Below, one piece after another: positions 12,617-24,639 of a stretch of 64,000 nt of DNA (position 1 is the stretch's first letter; every line of letters begins with the position of its first letter). The position numbers and the translations under genes were made by a program. Source of the DNA: Acorus gramineus (lineage: Eukaryota > Streptophyta > Magnoliopsida > Acorales > Acoraceae); assembly GCA_030737835.1 (NCBI GenBank), contig CM060849.1:26718311-26782310 (forward strand). The letters are read 5' to 3'. The notes under the pieces are model-generated. The model was not told where the DNA came from and did no database searches. It saw only the letters and a program-made list of their open reading frames with translations.

Positions 12617-13230
12617 AAAAAAAAAAAAAAACATGGCGAGGGTTGTAGTGTATTCATCTCTGATCAACATTGTCTGTAAACCATAATTTCCATTTCCTTT
12701 ATTTGTCTGGATAACATCTTGAAATACAGAAGCTCAGAATGTGAAAAATCTGATGGTGCTTAGGAGAAGGACATTGAATTGATGGATTTGATTTTATGGC
12801 TGCAGATTAGTAATACAGAGATTTATCTAACTTTATATATAGCAACGGTGCAAAAGTTTTGGGTGGTAGCCTACCAAAAAAAAAAAAAAAAGGTTTTGGG
12901 TGACAGAGATATCAACATTGTCTGGAAGCCATAATTTCCATTTCCTTTATATGTTTTGGATAATATCTTGAGATACAGAAGCTCAGAATGTGAAAAATCT
13001 GATGGTGCTTAGGAGATGGACATTGAATTGATGGATTTGATTTGATGGCTGCAGATTAGTAATACAGAGATTTATCTAAACTTCCGATCGCAACTTTGAA
13101 TATGGAATTCCCCGGATGGTAATCTTAATGTGGCCGATTTTATATATAGCAATGGTGCAAAAGTTTTGGGTGACAGCCTACCAAAAAAAAGAAAAAAGGT
13201 TTTGGGTGACAGAGATAGACAGGGGATGAG
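12617..13230 (+). repeat. Duplicated SEH1 3' flank / 3'UTR
   Basis: The sequence after the SEH1 stop is present twice in tandem, about 12664-12911 and 12912-13225. Matching anchors are AGCTCAGAATGTGAAAAATC at 12731 and 12980, and a segment with GTGCAAAAGTTTTGGGTG near 12850 and 13156. The offset grows from 249 to about 307 bp because the second copy carries some 58 bp (around 13081-13140) missing from the first. Each copy ends in an A-rich tract. Confidence 0.85.
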
Positions 13231-13985
13231 AGACAACAGAAGTCTCTCAAAAGTGTTTAGTCCTACACCAAACTATAGTGCACTGTAAGATGGTGAAATA
13301 TATACCTTTTAAAGAAAGTTTTATGTACTATGTACAAGAGCCACTTAAAAAAGTTTCATACATTGTTTTCTATTTGTTATTTCTCTTTTGTTGTTATATA
13401 TGGCGATGGTAGGAATGAATGACTGGGTCTAAAAACATTTTCTGAGTTTTAATCCTGTCTGATTTAGTCCATCTTTCATTATTCAATCACATTGAAGGGG
13501 CTTGATGGTGACCTGTCACAAACCCAATTTATCAACAAAGCAAAATGATATGTCTGAGCATGTAATTCAATATGTAATCTTCATTAAAATATATATTGTT
13601 ATAAAAAGTGAAGTAATAATTAAAATACGCGAACTTTTTACAAACTATATATATTTTTAATTGTTATACACTAGCAAAGTGATAACATGACTCATAACGA
13701 AAATTGAGTCCACTTTCTGGGTATGTTTATCAGCTACGGAATAAACAAAACACAGGAAGGATAAAATAAAAACAAGTTCCAAGATTCCATGAATAGATCA
13801 ACCATTAATACATCTAAACATAAAGTTCCAAGTTTCCAGCAGAAACAATAGAATAATAATAATAAAAAAAAAAAACCATTCTCCAACCTCCCATGACATG
13901 TTTAGATGCTCAAACCACCAAAACCTTCATAGCTATCCATTTAAAGTGAAGAACCACAAGAAAAGTCTCTGATAGCAGTGGATCC

Positions 13986-14057
13986 ATGTCTTCTGCAAAG
14001 CTCACCCACTTTTTGCTTGTATTTTGTTGCTTGCCTTTGTGGATGCTATACAAGTGA
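13986..14057 (+). other. Short orphan ORF resembling a signal-peptide exon
   Basis: A 23-codon frame reads MSSAKLTHFLLVFCCLPLWM and then LYK before a stop. It has a short polar start, a hydrophobic core and small residues, as signal peptides do. The stop overlaps a good splice donor, AAGTGAGT (14053-14060). It could be the first exon of a small secreted-peptide gene whose rest is lost or unrecognisable, or it could be chance. I found no convincing second exon downstream. Confidence 0.2.
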
Positions 14058-14129
14058 GTACCTTTACCTTATCTTTATAATTCTTATATGTTCTGTATAG
14101 AACATGTTGGATTTTGTTTTTCTTTGTTA

Positions 14130-14530
14130 TGCTTGAAATTAAGTAATAAATTTTAGTTCTATTGTGGGCACAACTCTGATGTGGATTTTACTGCCTAAAA
14201 ACTATGCAATGGGGAAGATAGTTGACCTCTCCAGTGTTATAAAACAGGAATAAGTTATTCTATTCTATACTAATCCTCGAATATCTATCCCATTTCTTAG
14301 GATGCCAGAGTGCATTGTTCATCTAGTAATGTCTAAATTTTAAAAAAATATTGTCAACCATGTTTTTTTTAGAGTACTTGTGAGCATATCTATGTATAAA
14401 AACAGATAATATCTGAGTGGAGGTAGGGAAGAGAAGAAAAAAAAGATACAAAGAAGAGAAGAACCCCGAAGTAACATCCACATCAGAGTTATGCCCACTC
14501 GTTTTTTATTACTTGTATTTGAAATTACTA
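14130..14530. repeat. Inverted repeat with ~290-bp spacer
   Basis: GGGCACAACTCTGATGTGGA, starting at 14166, is matched in inverse orientation at 14476-14496 with one mismatch over 21 bp. Similarity extends outward imperfectly (AAGTAATAAA on both arms). It has the form of a foldback element or of two head-to-head repeat copies. No target duplication could be identified. Confidence 0.65.
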
Positions 14531-16579
14531 GCTTTCCATTCCTCATTCATGGGACAGTAATCTCAATCGGATCTTTTAGTAGCCCTTATTCAAGGTCAGA
14601 TTAGAATAAAGGTTAGTGGAATTGATGTTAGACCGAATAACAATATGTATGGGTGTCAACTTTATTTTACATGGAATTGAATATCCTCTTTTAAAACATG
14701 TCCCCAATCTAAAACAGAGTTGGGGAGAGTAGTTTTTTTTTAATTTAATTGAAATCTATACTGAATTTAGCTAAACTAACTTTACCGACGATGATAACAG
14801 TGTAATTCTTTATTTTATTCTTATGTTGTTCTTGTTTGAAAAAATTACTGGTTTAGACATCCGTGTCACACAAGGTTTCGAAGTTACAACATCTGAAAGA
14901 AGGGAGATTAAAAACAAAAGCAAATACAAAAAATAAATAATACAAACGTGACAAAGGTGAGAGTTACTTGAACTCTTGATTTTAGTCATCTTGATCGGAT
15001 ATTTATATCTATGCCAAGTGAAAAAAATGATTTTCAAAATTCAATTATTACAGTTTTTTTTTGCTTGGTACAAAAATGTTTGTTTTGTACTTGTAGTTAT
15101 GTCCAATTACACAAGGTTTGAATTTTTTTTATGAAATTTATAATTATCAGAGATAAATACATACTTTAAAAAAAATTATATTCAAGTATATTAAATGTTT
15201 GTACCTTTTATGTTTTCAAATAGAATATATAATGACATCACATAATATATATAACACTAGTTGATTTCATATGGAAATTGGAATCAAGAATTTAAGTTAT
15301 TTTAATGTTTATGATTATTCTAGTATAAATAATTAATTAAGGTAAAATGATTTTTTGTTTGGTTGTGCTTTGAATTATTCTTGTTGAAAAATGTAATAAT
15401 AATGTTTTTGTTGTTTTGATTAAATGACAATAAAGCGTGGACAAAGATTTATAAAAGATAAAAAATGATGACGGTTGATTTAATGGTTGATTTATAAGAG
15501 ATGACGACAATTGATTTAATATATTCTTTTCGGTTAAATATATAACTTAGAATAACTTAATTACAGTGATTGGTTGGAATCTATATACCACTTTATATTA
15601 GTTAATTCTGATATACAAATTCTCATTTATTTCAACCATCCAAACATCTATAGTGAGACCATTTCAACTAATTCTAATTTATTTCTGAACTTATTTTCCA
15701 ACCAAACGTGCTTAGTAAATTATGGTGGTGATTCATACATAGATAGATCTGTCCCTACCTGAAAATCTAAATTTCTTGGAATCTCATCATGACTTGTGTA
15801 GAAGACACTGAACCTGAATGAAGAGGCACTGAATTATAGACTCCCCGATCATGAATAGTGGGGCTTTCCTGGAAAGCCTGAAGAAACCACTTAGCAAAAA
15901 TAAATTATTGACTTTCCTTGCTCCCACAAAAACTTTTTTAAAACCTTCCAAGTTACAGTTTGTCCTACATGGACATCCATATCACTCTCCCTGTCTTCTT
16001 ATGCAACCAAATTTTTTTCTTCACTCAATCCAATTCATGACATGGGTGGGGCTACAAGGTTTGAACACACTGTAAAATCCAACAATAGTACGTCAAGAAT
16101 ATGAAAAAAAAAATAAACTCATACTTTAGTGATATTTACGTAAAAATTCATGTATGCATATCCAAATTAATATTTACACAGCCTACGTGGTGAAATTGAT
16201 TGGATCTCATGTGCCCATGCCACAGACGATTCCATCACCACTTATAGGAAGAATGAATATCGATGTATCAAATCAATTTCAAAGTTGTACCTTATTTGGA
16301 CGAGAATGGCCGGTCCTGAGGCATGTCCTCCTCAGATATCAAAAATGTATCCCAAAATAGTCTCTTCTTTATAGAATAAGATTTAACTAAGAAATAAAAC
16401 GAAAAATCCAAACCCATAACTCATCACAACTTAATTTTATTTACTTTTCATCAGGAGATAAACAATACAATTACAATCTAGACTGAAAAATAAAACAAAA
16501 CTTATCAAAATCAAAGCAAGTTAAAAAAAACAAAAAACAAAAAAGCAACAAAGGAGTTGCATCTAGAGCTCACTAAGCA

Positions 16580-16608
16580 ATGCATGAAGAGATCTTTTTT
16601 TCATGCAT
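16580..16608. other. Hairpin in the WRKY 3' flank
   Basis: ATGCATGAA (16580-16588) and TTCATGCAT (16600-16608) form a perfect 9-bp stem with an 11-nt loop about 45 bp beyond the WRKY stop codon. It could be a 3'UTR structure; its function is unknown. Confidence 0.5.
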
Positions 16609-16649
16609 ACTCTCCTTGTTTATTGCTTCACCCACCATTACCACAATCT

Positions 16650-18360
16650 CTATGAGAGGAAGTTCTGATCAAACGGGAAGATCGAATCGAAATCCAAATC
16701 TATCATCGGAGAATTTGTCGTGGAAGTGACGGCGGAGATGATCTCCGTGAAGTCAGACTCCATTGTCCCTCCAAAGCTGCCCATGCAAGGAGACACAGAG
16801 AAGTAATTCGACTCCGACGTCGCCGGCGAAATGAACGGCGAAGAGAACCCACTCGCGCCGCCGATGAAGTTAGCATGGCTTTCAGTTAACATGGTTGGTG
16901 AATGAGAAGAGAATATGTGGTTCTCCGGCTTCAATGGGAGATCGATCGGTGTCGACGGGAAGGAGAAGGAGGAGGTGGACAGCGGCGGCCCATCGTGGCC
17001 GTCCAAATCTTCGGTCTTGACGCGGAGTCCGGTCCGGAAGTTGAGGAGGAGATGCTGTGGTGGCGGAGGCTGTTGTTGGTCTTGGTTGTGGTTGTTTTGC
17101 GGTCTCGGCGACGACGTCGAAGTCAGGGATTGGTTGCTTTGGCAGGTGTGGGTGCCGCGGTAGGTGATGTCGAAGATCGATGGGTCGTCGTCGGACCGCT
17201 GGACTTGCTTCATCGCCGGGCAGTGTCGGGTGCTCCGGTGGGTGCACCTGTAGTAGCCCCTACAAAGTAAGAAAAAAAATGACTTCTTTTAATAATCTGA
17301 CATAATATCTCAGTTACAGTTAAAATGAAACCCGGCCCCCTTTTTACTGTTTTATTTCATCTGTTAGGGCGGCTAATGATTGATCTCAGTCAATAAAGAG
17401 AGACAAAATGGGATAAAAAAGTGAATGATTGAGTGAGGTAATGGATCCTTTTTGTGTGCTTTTCATTATGTGGTCGATTTCAATGGGTCCATCTTGAAAC
17501 ACAATCCAAAGTGATTTTTTTTTTTTTTTGTAAGATTAGATTTGATTAATCTCGAACTCATTGAAAAAAAAAAAAAAAAACATCTAAACTAAATTATTGA
17601 GAGATCGGGTTGTTTTGGGTGGTAAATTTAAATGTTCATATCATCATATTTAACCCATATAACCCAATCCAACTCGAATCAAACCGGAATAAGGAATTTG
17701 ATTGTCTGGTTAGATTGAATTTAGATTAACTTCCTCTAACTTTGGATTGGGTGAGGTTGTACAGTTTATTCACTTGATGAACTGTGAATAGAAATCTCAC
17801 CTGGGATAAGTGGCTCCAAGGATATCCTTCTGACCATATTTTCTCCAACTATAACCATCATCAAGAGGCGCTTCAAGTCCATTCCCTGAATACACCCTCA
17901 CCTGATTCGTCCACTTCGGCTGAGTCTTCCTACACAAAACCCAATAAAAAAATCCATATAAGAAACAAAACAAAAAAAACAACAACCCATCAAAGAATTG
18001 GCTTCAATTAGTCCATCCAATGCACCTCTTCTTCGACGCGTCTCTCCTCTCACCACAGTTTTGCAAGGCCTGATCAGAGTTGTGGTCACTCCCACTCATC
18101 GACTGGGGAGACTCCGATCCGACTCCGGCCACCACCGCCGCCGCCGCCACAGTCGGCGGCGGAGGAGGCGTGGACTCGGCGCCCACTCTAGCCATCAAGA
18201 GAGCATCTTCAATGGACGTAATGAGCTGCTGAAGCAGTGACCGCCGCAGTTCGGACGGCTCCAGCTGCGTCTCGAGCTGCCTCGCGAGGTCCCGCCCTTG
18301 CATGAGCTTGCACACCAACGACGGCTGCTGCTGCTGATTAGATTCTCCGCTAACTTCCAT
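16650..18360 (-). CDS. Group III WRKY transcription factor (WRKY41/53-like)
   Basis: Three exons on the minus strand, 18360-18026, 17929-17801 and 17259-16650, give 357 aa. The WRKY domain starts near residue 116. It has WRKYGQKDILGATYPR followed by GYYRCTHR and a C160-X7-C168-X23-H192-X1-C194 zinc site, the C2HC pattern that defines group III. The second intron interrupts the Arg codon of YPR-G, the conserved WRKY-domain intron. The N-terminus has a Leu-rich helix (LARQLETQL ... LRRSLLQQL), as in WRKY41/53/30/46 relatives. The C-terminal third is Ser/Pro-rich and ends FDSIFPFDQNFLS. These factors bind W-boxes and act in defence and senescence. The start is the ATG at 18360; the longer frame to 18384 would need a GTG. 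Which Arabidopsis member is the ortholog cannot be decided here. Confidence 0.93.
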
Positions 18361-18554
18361 CTCTCTATTGAATGATCTAATCACCTCAGAAGAAGAAGAG
18401 AATCTAACAAGAATTTAAGCGGATCATGGGTTGTAAAAACTTCGTAGAAAGATTGATTTCTATGTTGGGTTTTCTTAGAAACAACAATGGAAGAAGAAGC
18501 AAAGAAAGAGAGAGGGGGGGTGTGGTGGTGTTGGAAAGTGAAGCGTAGAGTTGG

Positions 18555-18562
18555 GTATTTAA
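18555..18562 (-). promoter_or_regulatory. Candidate TATA-like element of the WRKY gene
   Basis: On the minus strand this reads TTAAATAC, about 195 bp upstream of the WRKY ATG. It is in a plausible position for a core promoter but is not a canonical TATAAA. Confidence 0.35.
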
Positions 18563-18587
18563 GGAATTCGTGAGGATAACATGGAGT

Positions 18588-18629
18588 TTGACTGAAGAGA
18601 AATCATAGTTTAGACTGGTCAATGGTCAA
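18588..18629. promoter_or_regulatory. Cluster of three W-boxes upstream of the WRKY gene
   Basis: TTGACT occurs on the plus strand at 18588-18593. TTGACC occurs on the minus strand at 18617-18622 and 18624-18629. All three match the WRKY-binding core TTGAC[C/T] within 42 bp, about 230-270 bp upstream of the start codon. WRKY genes are often auto- or cross-regulated through such clusters. The motifs are seen directly; the regulation is inferred. Confidence 0.65.
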
Positions 18630-18649
18630 GGGAGGGGTAGATTGGGAGT

Positions 18650-20217
18650 GCTGACTGGGTCAGAGGGGAGTGAAGGGGGTTATATTGGGAATGGAAATGT
18701 GATTTTCATTATTTTGGGAAAATTTTTCATTTAACTCTATGAAATCTTTTTAAAATAACAAAAAGTCATTCTAAAATCAGAAAAATCTTTTTAGGTCCCC
18801 ATAAAATGTATATGGTTAATGAATTTAGTCACCCGGTTAAAAATATATCAAAATAAATATCTAGAAACTTACTAAAATCAGATTCAATTCTCTACAAACT
18901 TTATAAAATCAGTTTTAGTCTTTTAATAAAACAAATATACCTCCATCATTTTTCAACTTCCCTATTTCTTGAAATGTCACTTTCAACTGTAAAAAAAATA
19001 GTCGTTAAACTTCATTTAATTTACAAAATTGAGTCATTTTTTAATATTTTCACATCTTCAATGACATTAGAAAGACCGAACAAAAAAATTACAGTTTCAT
19101 CAACTTCATTACAAAATCATATAAAACAATTTAAAAACTAAATCAAAATTTCATAATACATTTTAACTCAAAATTACTAGCAACAAAAAGCATAACACCT
19201 TGACTATAAAACTATTAGATAAATCAATATATACTTTTAGATAATTACATAGATTTTTTGTGATTTTAAGAAGATTATAGCGAGTTAAGATGATTTTTAA
19301 ATTTTATAAAGACTTATTTTATTTTCATAAATTTTCAGAGAGTTATATCAATTTTTTTCAATAAAGAAAATAAATTTTAAAAAGATATAACAATAATTTA
19401 CTATGTATAGTTAGGATTAACCGCACATCTAGTTAGTGATATGGACGAAAATAAATATTATCTAACAAAATAGAAACTTAAAAGAATTTATTAAATTTAA
19501 ATTATTTTATAAGTTTCTAGGGAGCAACATGTATTTTTTCCCTTTTTTTTTTTTTTTTTTTTTGTTTAGTCAGAGAGGGAGGAAGTGACCGAGAATCTTC
19601 AACACAGGTTTCCGCGTGGTTTCAAAAATTTCCACACACACACAGAGAGAGTGATGGATCGGATGGTGACGTTGTGTTTGCAGCGTCAGCGTTACCCCAT
19701 CTTACGATGTATTTTAATTTATTGAAAAAATACATGTAACCCCCTTCTAAACTCTTTGAAATCCATATAATTTTTTAATATTTTTTTAAAGTACATATAA
19801 CACTCTGAGAACACTTATATGACTTTAAATAATCTCATGAACTAAATTTTCATCGACGGATGAATAATATTTTATTTGATTTACCTTGATTGAAAATATA
19901 GTATTTTAAAAACTACTTATAATGTGTTAAAAATGTGAAAAAATTATGTGAATGACGATTTTATAATCTAGTCAGACGAGATAAAATCATTATCTATGAA
20001 GAATTTTATGTATTTTTCACACATTGTGATGGATTTTTGGTATATTGTATTTTTAGTCAGAGTTAATCAAACAGAATATATGTATAATATTTCTATTTAT
20101 CAACAGAAATGTAAAAGAAAGGGGTTATTTAAATTTACATATGTATTTTAGGGTGTTATATGGATTTGAGGAAAACTTAGGGGGTTGTAAGAATTTCGAG
20201 CAGTTCACGGGGGTTAT
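18650..20217. other. AT-rich gene-free stretch
   Basis: I see no gene or clear element here. There is a T homopolymer of about 20 bp near 19543-19563. Repeated phrases about TTTTAAAA and AAAAATTT are simple composition. Confidence 0.5.
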
Positions 20218-20850
20218 TTGAATTTTTTTCTTCATTTATTCTTGGTTTTTGTGTCCACATGGGATGCTTGGAACTGTGTTCACATTTCACGAGAACGCGT
20301 TTTGCTTTTTTTGGTCAGTTCAAATGCACTCGTATCACATGCAGACGAGTTTGAATCAAATAGCTCAAGGGCCTCCTTGGGTGTGCTGTACGAGACTCGG
20401 CGTTTGGAGAAGTCGTTGGTGTTTCACATAGTCGGACGAGAGTCGATTCATAAGATGTTATTATATAAAATGATATATTATATTTTTCATTAGGCTCTTT
20501 AAAGTTTTTATTTCTGATGTGATTATTGTAAGAACCTTTCGAATATAGTGGAATGATATCTGACGTGCTCTATGAATATAAACAAGGTTTTTCAAACCAC
20601 GTAAGTTCTTTATGTTTGTTTGATTAGATCTATTGTTTTCTAAGATCCTCAACCCGTAACAGAAGTAGGGGGTGATAGAGAACGGTGTTTCGGTAGATTC
20701 TCAAACGTGAAATTTTTTTTATCCTATAATATTTTTTTTTTATAAATGCAAATACCATATTTTTGTTTGGATTCGCAGTGGTGGTAGGCAGTGTTTTCCA
20801 TTTCAGAATCCGCCTAACCGTGGATCCAAACGAGCCTTAAATAAACTTTA
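20218..20850. mobile_element. Degenerate LTR-like repeat, copy 1
   Basis: The segment at about 20440-20660 resembles 24881-25147 and 29496-29715. Shared features in order are a TTAGGCTCTTTAAAG-like block, a GTGCTCTATGAATAT block, AAACCACGTAA and AAGATCCTCAA...TAACA. The last features resemble the ends of plant copia LTRs. The flanks, ending in GGATCCAAACGAGCC near 20822, also match the architecture of the copy around 24640-25270, so the two share a larger element. The 91- and 60-codon frames here are not supported as genes. Confidence 0.45.
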
Positions 20851-20899
20851 TTAATAGAAAGCTCATTTTCTACGCTTTTTAAAAAGCATACCTTTTGTA

Positions 20900-21400
20900 C
20901 TAAATATCGTGATCAAAAGTGTTAGATCACAGTTTGAAAACCGTGATCTATCGAACTGTGATATTTTGAATAATTGATTTTATCACGGTGGTGACCGTAA
21001 TATTTTGTTGGGTAACGATTACATTTTTAAGCCACCCTGTGATTGTTAGTTGGTTAACTATCACGGCGTTTGTGAGAACCGTGATTGTTTCCTTAGTAAC
21101 GATCATGGTTTATCTTTTGACTGTGATAATTTAGCATACAACTGTGATCCATAAGTATGAATAAATTATATTTTATAGGTAACCGTGATCTTTTGTTGGA
21201 CAACAATTATATTTCTAGGCTACCCCGGATTGTTAGTTGTTAACTATCACGGTGTTTATGAGAACCATGATTGTTTCCTTAGTAAGGATCACGGTTCATT
21301 TGATAATCTTGATACTTTACAATATGAGAAGATTACAATTTAAAAATGAACCGTGATCTTTAATTCGAAAAGATCACATAATATAACATTTTCAACTGTG
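20900..21400. mobile_element. Subterminal-repeat region of a CACTA-like transposon
   Basis: About a dozen copies of ACCGTGATC or close variants (AACTGTGAT, GATCACGGT, TATCACGGT) occur in both orientations within 500 bp. Superimposed is a ~186-bp tandem duplication: GTTAACTATCACGG at 21054 and again at about 21240, each followed by GATTGTTTCCTTAGTAA. Dense 9-10-bp motifs in both orientations are typical of CACTA (En/Spm) ends, where TNPA-type proteins bind. I do not see an intact CACTA terminus or a transposase frame, so this is at best a fragment. Confidence 0.45.
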
Positions 21401-23650
21401 ATTGAACTCCTGCCAATATAATTCATGCGATCGAAACTGCATATTTAATACTATTCCATAAATAAAATCACCTCATCATACAAAAAATAACATTTTGATA
21501 TTCCAAAACAATTTTCATACAATTGTTCTAATACATCCATATGTTTTCATTTAAATACAAGTTGAAAATACAAAATGAATCTTGCATTTCAATCAAACAC
21601 ATTAAAATATCATATTGAGTCTCAACTACTCTATAGTAGTGCCAATTTCAAAATTAGAAACTACAGCATAATAAGAAACAACTACAATGGTACTCACAAT
21701 ATTCAATTATATAAGGTCTTGAATTATATTGCACCACTCATTCCTTAATGTAGTTATTTCATCTTCTATGTAAGAGGCTATTCCTTCGAACCACATGTAT
21801 AACATATTTGTGATATTAATTAACCAATGAATTTGTCTATTAAAGCATTGGTTGGTGGGAGAGGCGTATTTGAAAACACCATTTGTAGATTCTTTTGTAG
21901 AAGAATCTCTTGTTGTATTAAAGAGCAACAAAATGACATCCTATTTTTTTTCATAGCTTCTTATTTATTTTTTTTAATTTAATTGTGGTTTCTCTTTCTC
22001 AACTCCATGAATGTTGCCCTTTGATTGCTGGAACAACAGCAACTTCAACACCACGACATATCCAATTAATGCTCAGACCTCCTAATTTCCTTAACATCCA
22101 ATCAAGCCATACCATGTGACGACAATCATAAAAATGTTACTGAAAAATAAAGCTGTGGCTTAGTGGCTGCAATGTGTTTTAAATATACTACACATCTCAA
22201 TATCACCTCATGACATTACCTCATTAGTTGCTACAAATAATCTTTGTTTTCTTTTTTCATTTATTTATAAGATAAGTGTAATCTTTTGGTATCAAGGCTA
22301 GGTGATCTGACAATGTTATCTTAATTCAACTTGAGACATGAATTCAGGCTCTCAACCTTAAACTGGTCCCCAATGCAGTGGCCAGTGTGTGTGTGTGTTT
22401 TTTTTTCTTTTTCATAAGATTCCCTTTGCTGTTTTAAAGTTGTCTTAATTCGTAGATTTATTGAATGCCAATATATAGAATCTAATGCCCTAATTTGTGT
22501 TTTGGGTGCCAAATTCTTTATCAAGGAAAAAGTGCTATATTCACTTTCATGAGTACTGTACCCCCGTTTGATCTGCAGATGGCTTATACGTGCATAAACA
22601 GGGATAAAAGAGAATTAAATGAATTATTGTTTGTTATTCATTTTTTGATTTTGATAAATACTTATCTTCTTTTCTTTTAGATGGATATGTAGAAATAAAT
22701 TATACTTGCCTCTGATTCCCAGGGTATAATTATTAATATTTGTACTGACTCATTAAAACATAACTACAATATATAGTGTATCCATATACCAAAGATTAAT
22801 TTTATTATTTCTTGATCCACCTTCTAATCTCAAAACAGATATTAGGATTGGTAATGTGTTGGGTGCATAATAAAAATGTTCGGAAAAGGAAAACATTTTT
22901 TTAAGGGTCCACAGTGCTCCATTAGTGTTTGTTAGAAAAAAAAAAATATAATTCTTTTATTTGTTTGTTAGAAAAAAAAAATATATAATTCTTTTATTTT
23001 TGCATAATGAAGTATTTACAATTTTTATGAGTGTTTGCTTCATTCTTTCTAAAAAGTTTACTTTATTTTTTTTTTTTTTGAAAAAGAAAGCATGTGGGGG
23101 GCTACAAAAGAGACTGTCCCTAACAATATCATTTTTTCAGTGAAATCTATACATACATCTTCATTTATTTATATTGTGTGGAGAGGGTGATCAGCTTTGA
23201 GAAAACCTTGGTTTACTTTCAAAATTGTTTTGGATTTATTCCTTGTTTTATTGGAATACAAGAACAAGAACAATGAAATATATGTATGACTTAACTTTCA
23301 TTCTATTTGGTTGCACAAAAAAAAAAAAAAAAATAATAATAATAATAATAATAATGAGTTTTATACCTATTCTTGTATTATCTCAAATAATCCCCAAAAA
23401 TCATTCAAGAGAAAATCTCAAATAAGGGTGTTCATCCATGAAAACCCCCCATTTATGTCGAATTTCATCAACAATATACAACCAGAAGAAACAATAATAT
23501 CTGCATCACTCTCTCTTTATCATTCTGCAGATGCCAAGAGATTCTCAAAGTTTCCCTGTAACCAAGGGAACACATGAAACACACACATTTCTACGGCTTT
23601 AAATTGGACTAGGTGGATAGTGCACATATACTTTTAGAAAATATTTTCAG
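21401..23650. other. AT-rich gene-free stretch with simple repeats
   Basis: No gene is supported. I note a 36-bp tandem duplication at 22931-23001 (GTTAGAAAAAAAAAA units), a GT run near 22388 and an (AAT)n microsatellite at about 23333-23357. Confidence 0.5.
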
Positions 23651-23881
23651 GTAGCGTTTAATTGTAGGATTAATCAGATTTTGTGTTTATAAGGAGTTGC
23701 TTCTGCAATCGTGCAACCAAACAGTTATACTGTAACAGCTTCATGCGAACAGAATTCAGACAAATATTGCTCAAAAACTGTGATTTTAAAAAACTGGGGG
23801 AGTGAATTTCTCACTGAATTAGTTTTAAAACCCAGATTTCTGTTAAATCAGTTTTATAATAATGTAATCAAATGCACCCTC
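23651..23881. mobile_element. Short MITE-like element
   Basis: The left end GGTAGCGTTTAATTGTA is mirrored by the right end, which on the other strand reads GGGTGCATTTGATTACA. The internal phrase GCAATCGTGCAACCAAAC also occurs in the element at 43124-43362. No coding capacity; the limits are approximate. Confidence 0.4.
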
Positions 23882-24639
23882 AACAAATATTCATACATTG
23901 CACCAATTGAAAAAAAAAAAAAAAATCCACCAAGCTAACATTTGAAATTTATAGAAATCACATGTATAAAAAATCTGACAAAAATATATTTTTTAGAAAG
24001 CCAATCCAAAAGATGTTTTAAGCGACTTTTTTTTTTCAAACTCTCGAGTGTCGTTTTGATGTACTTTGAAGAAATATTATTAAAATATGTTCAATCTATT
24101 TGTTTAATTTATTTTAAAAAAAAGTTAGTCAAAGATATTTGACCAACCTATTTCCCTGAAGAATAAAAAAAAAAATACACTGAAAATAGTCATTTGTCAT
24201 TTATATTTACTTCAAAATAACACCCGTATTAAATAAAATAATTTAAAACTAAAGCAGACAAAACCAAAATCAAATATCATGCACGTACACCTCTAAATTT
24301 GGGGTCTCCGACCACGAGGACCAATGATTATAAAAAGAATTCAATTCAAACAGATCGAAAAACTAAAACCCCCAAAAAAAAAAAAAATTGACTTGTCAAA
24401 CAAAGACTAGTGGGTCAGAAAAAAGTTGAACTAGTCCAACCTAAAATCACAGCCGTTAACAAGTCATACCAACACAAATGGTTGGTGCAGATGCCACAAC
24501 AAATAAATAAAAGCTGTTCCTTTTTGTTACACTTGCCAGCAGTGATAGTTGTATCTTGTTTTTTTGTCTGATTTTTTTTGAAAAAAAAGTATCTAGAATA
24601 AGTGATTCTTGTCTTTCACATTTTGCGTTTCAAAAGTTG

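Larger units (their letters stand above)
13231..16649. other. Intergenic between SEH1 and WRKY
   Basis: AT-rich DNA with no supported full gene. It holds the orphan signal-peptide-like frame at 13986-14057 and an inverted repeat at 14130-14530 (both listed separately). The frames near 15574, 15851 and 16154 look like no family I know and carry no codon signal. The end nearest 16650 must include the WRKY 3'UTR. Confidence 0.5.

Noticed and set aside
15851..16075. 74-codon frame starting MNSGAFLESLKK
   Set aside because: It looks superficially protein-like but has no recognisable family, no splice context and an AT-rich repeat-like setting.
16882..17270. Frames on both strands over WRKY exon 3
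   Set aside because: They are shadows of the GC-rich WRKY exon; only the frame continuing the WRKY zinc finger has family similarity.
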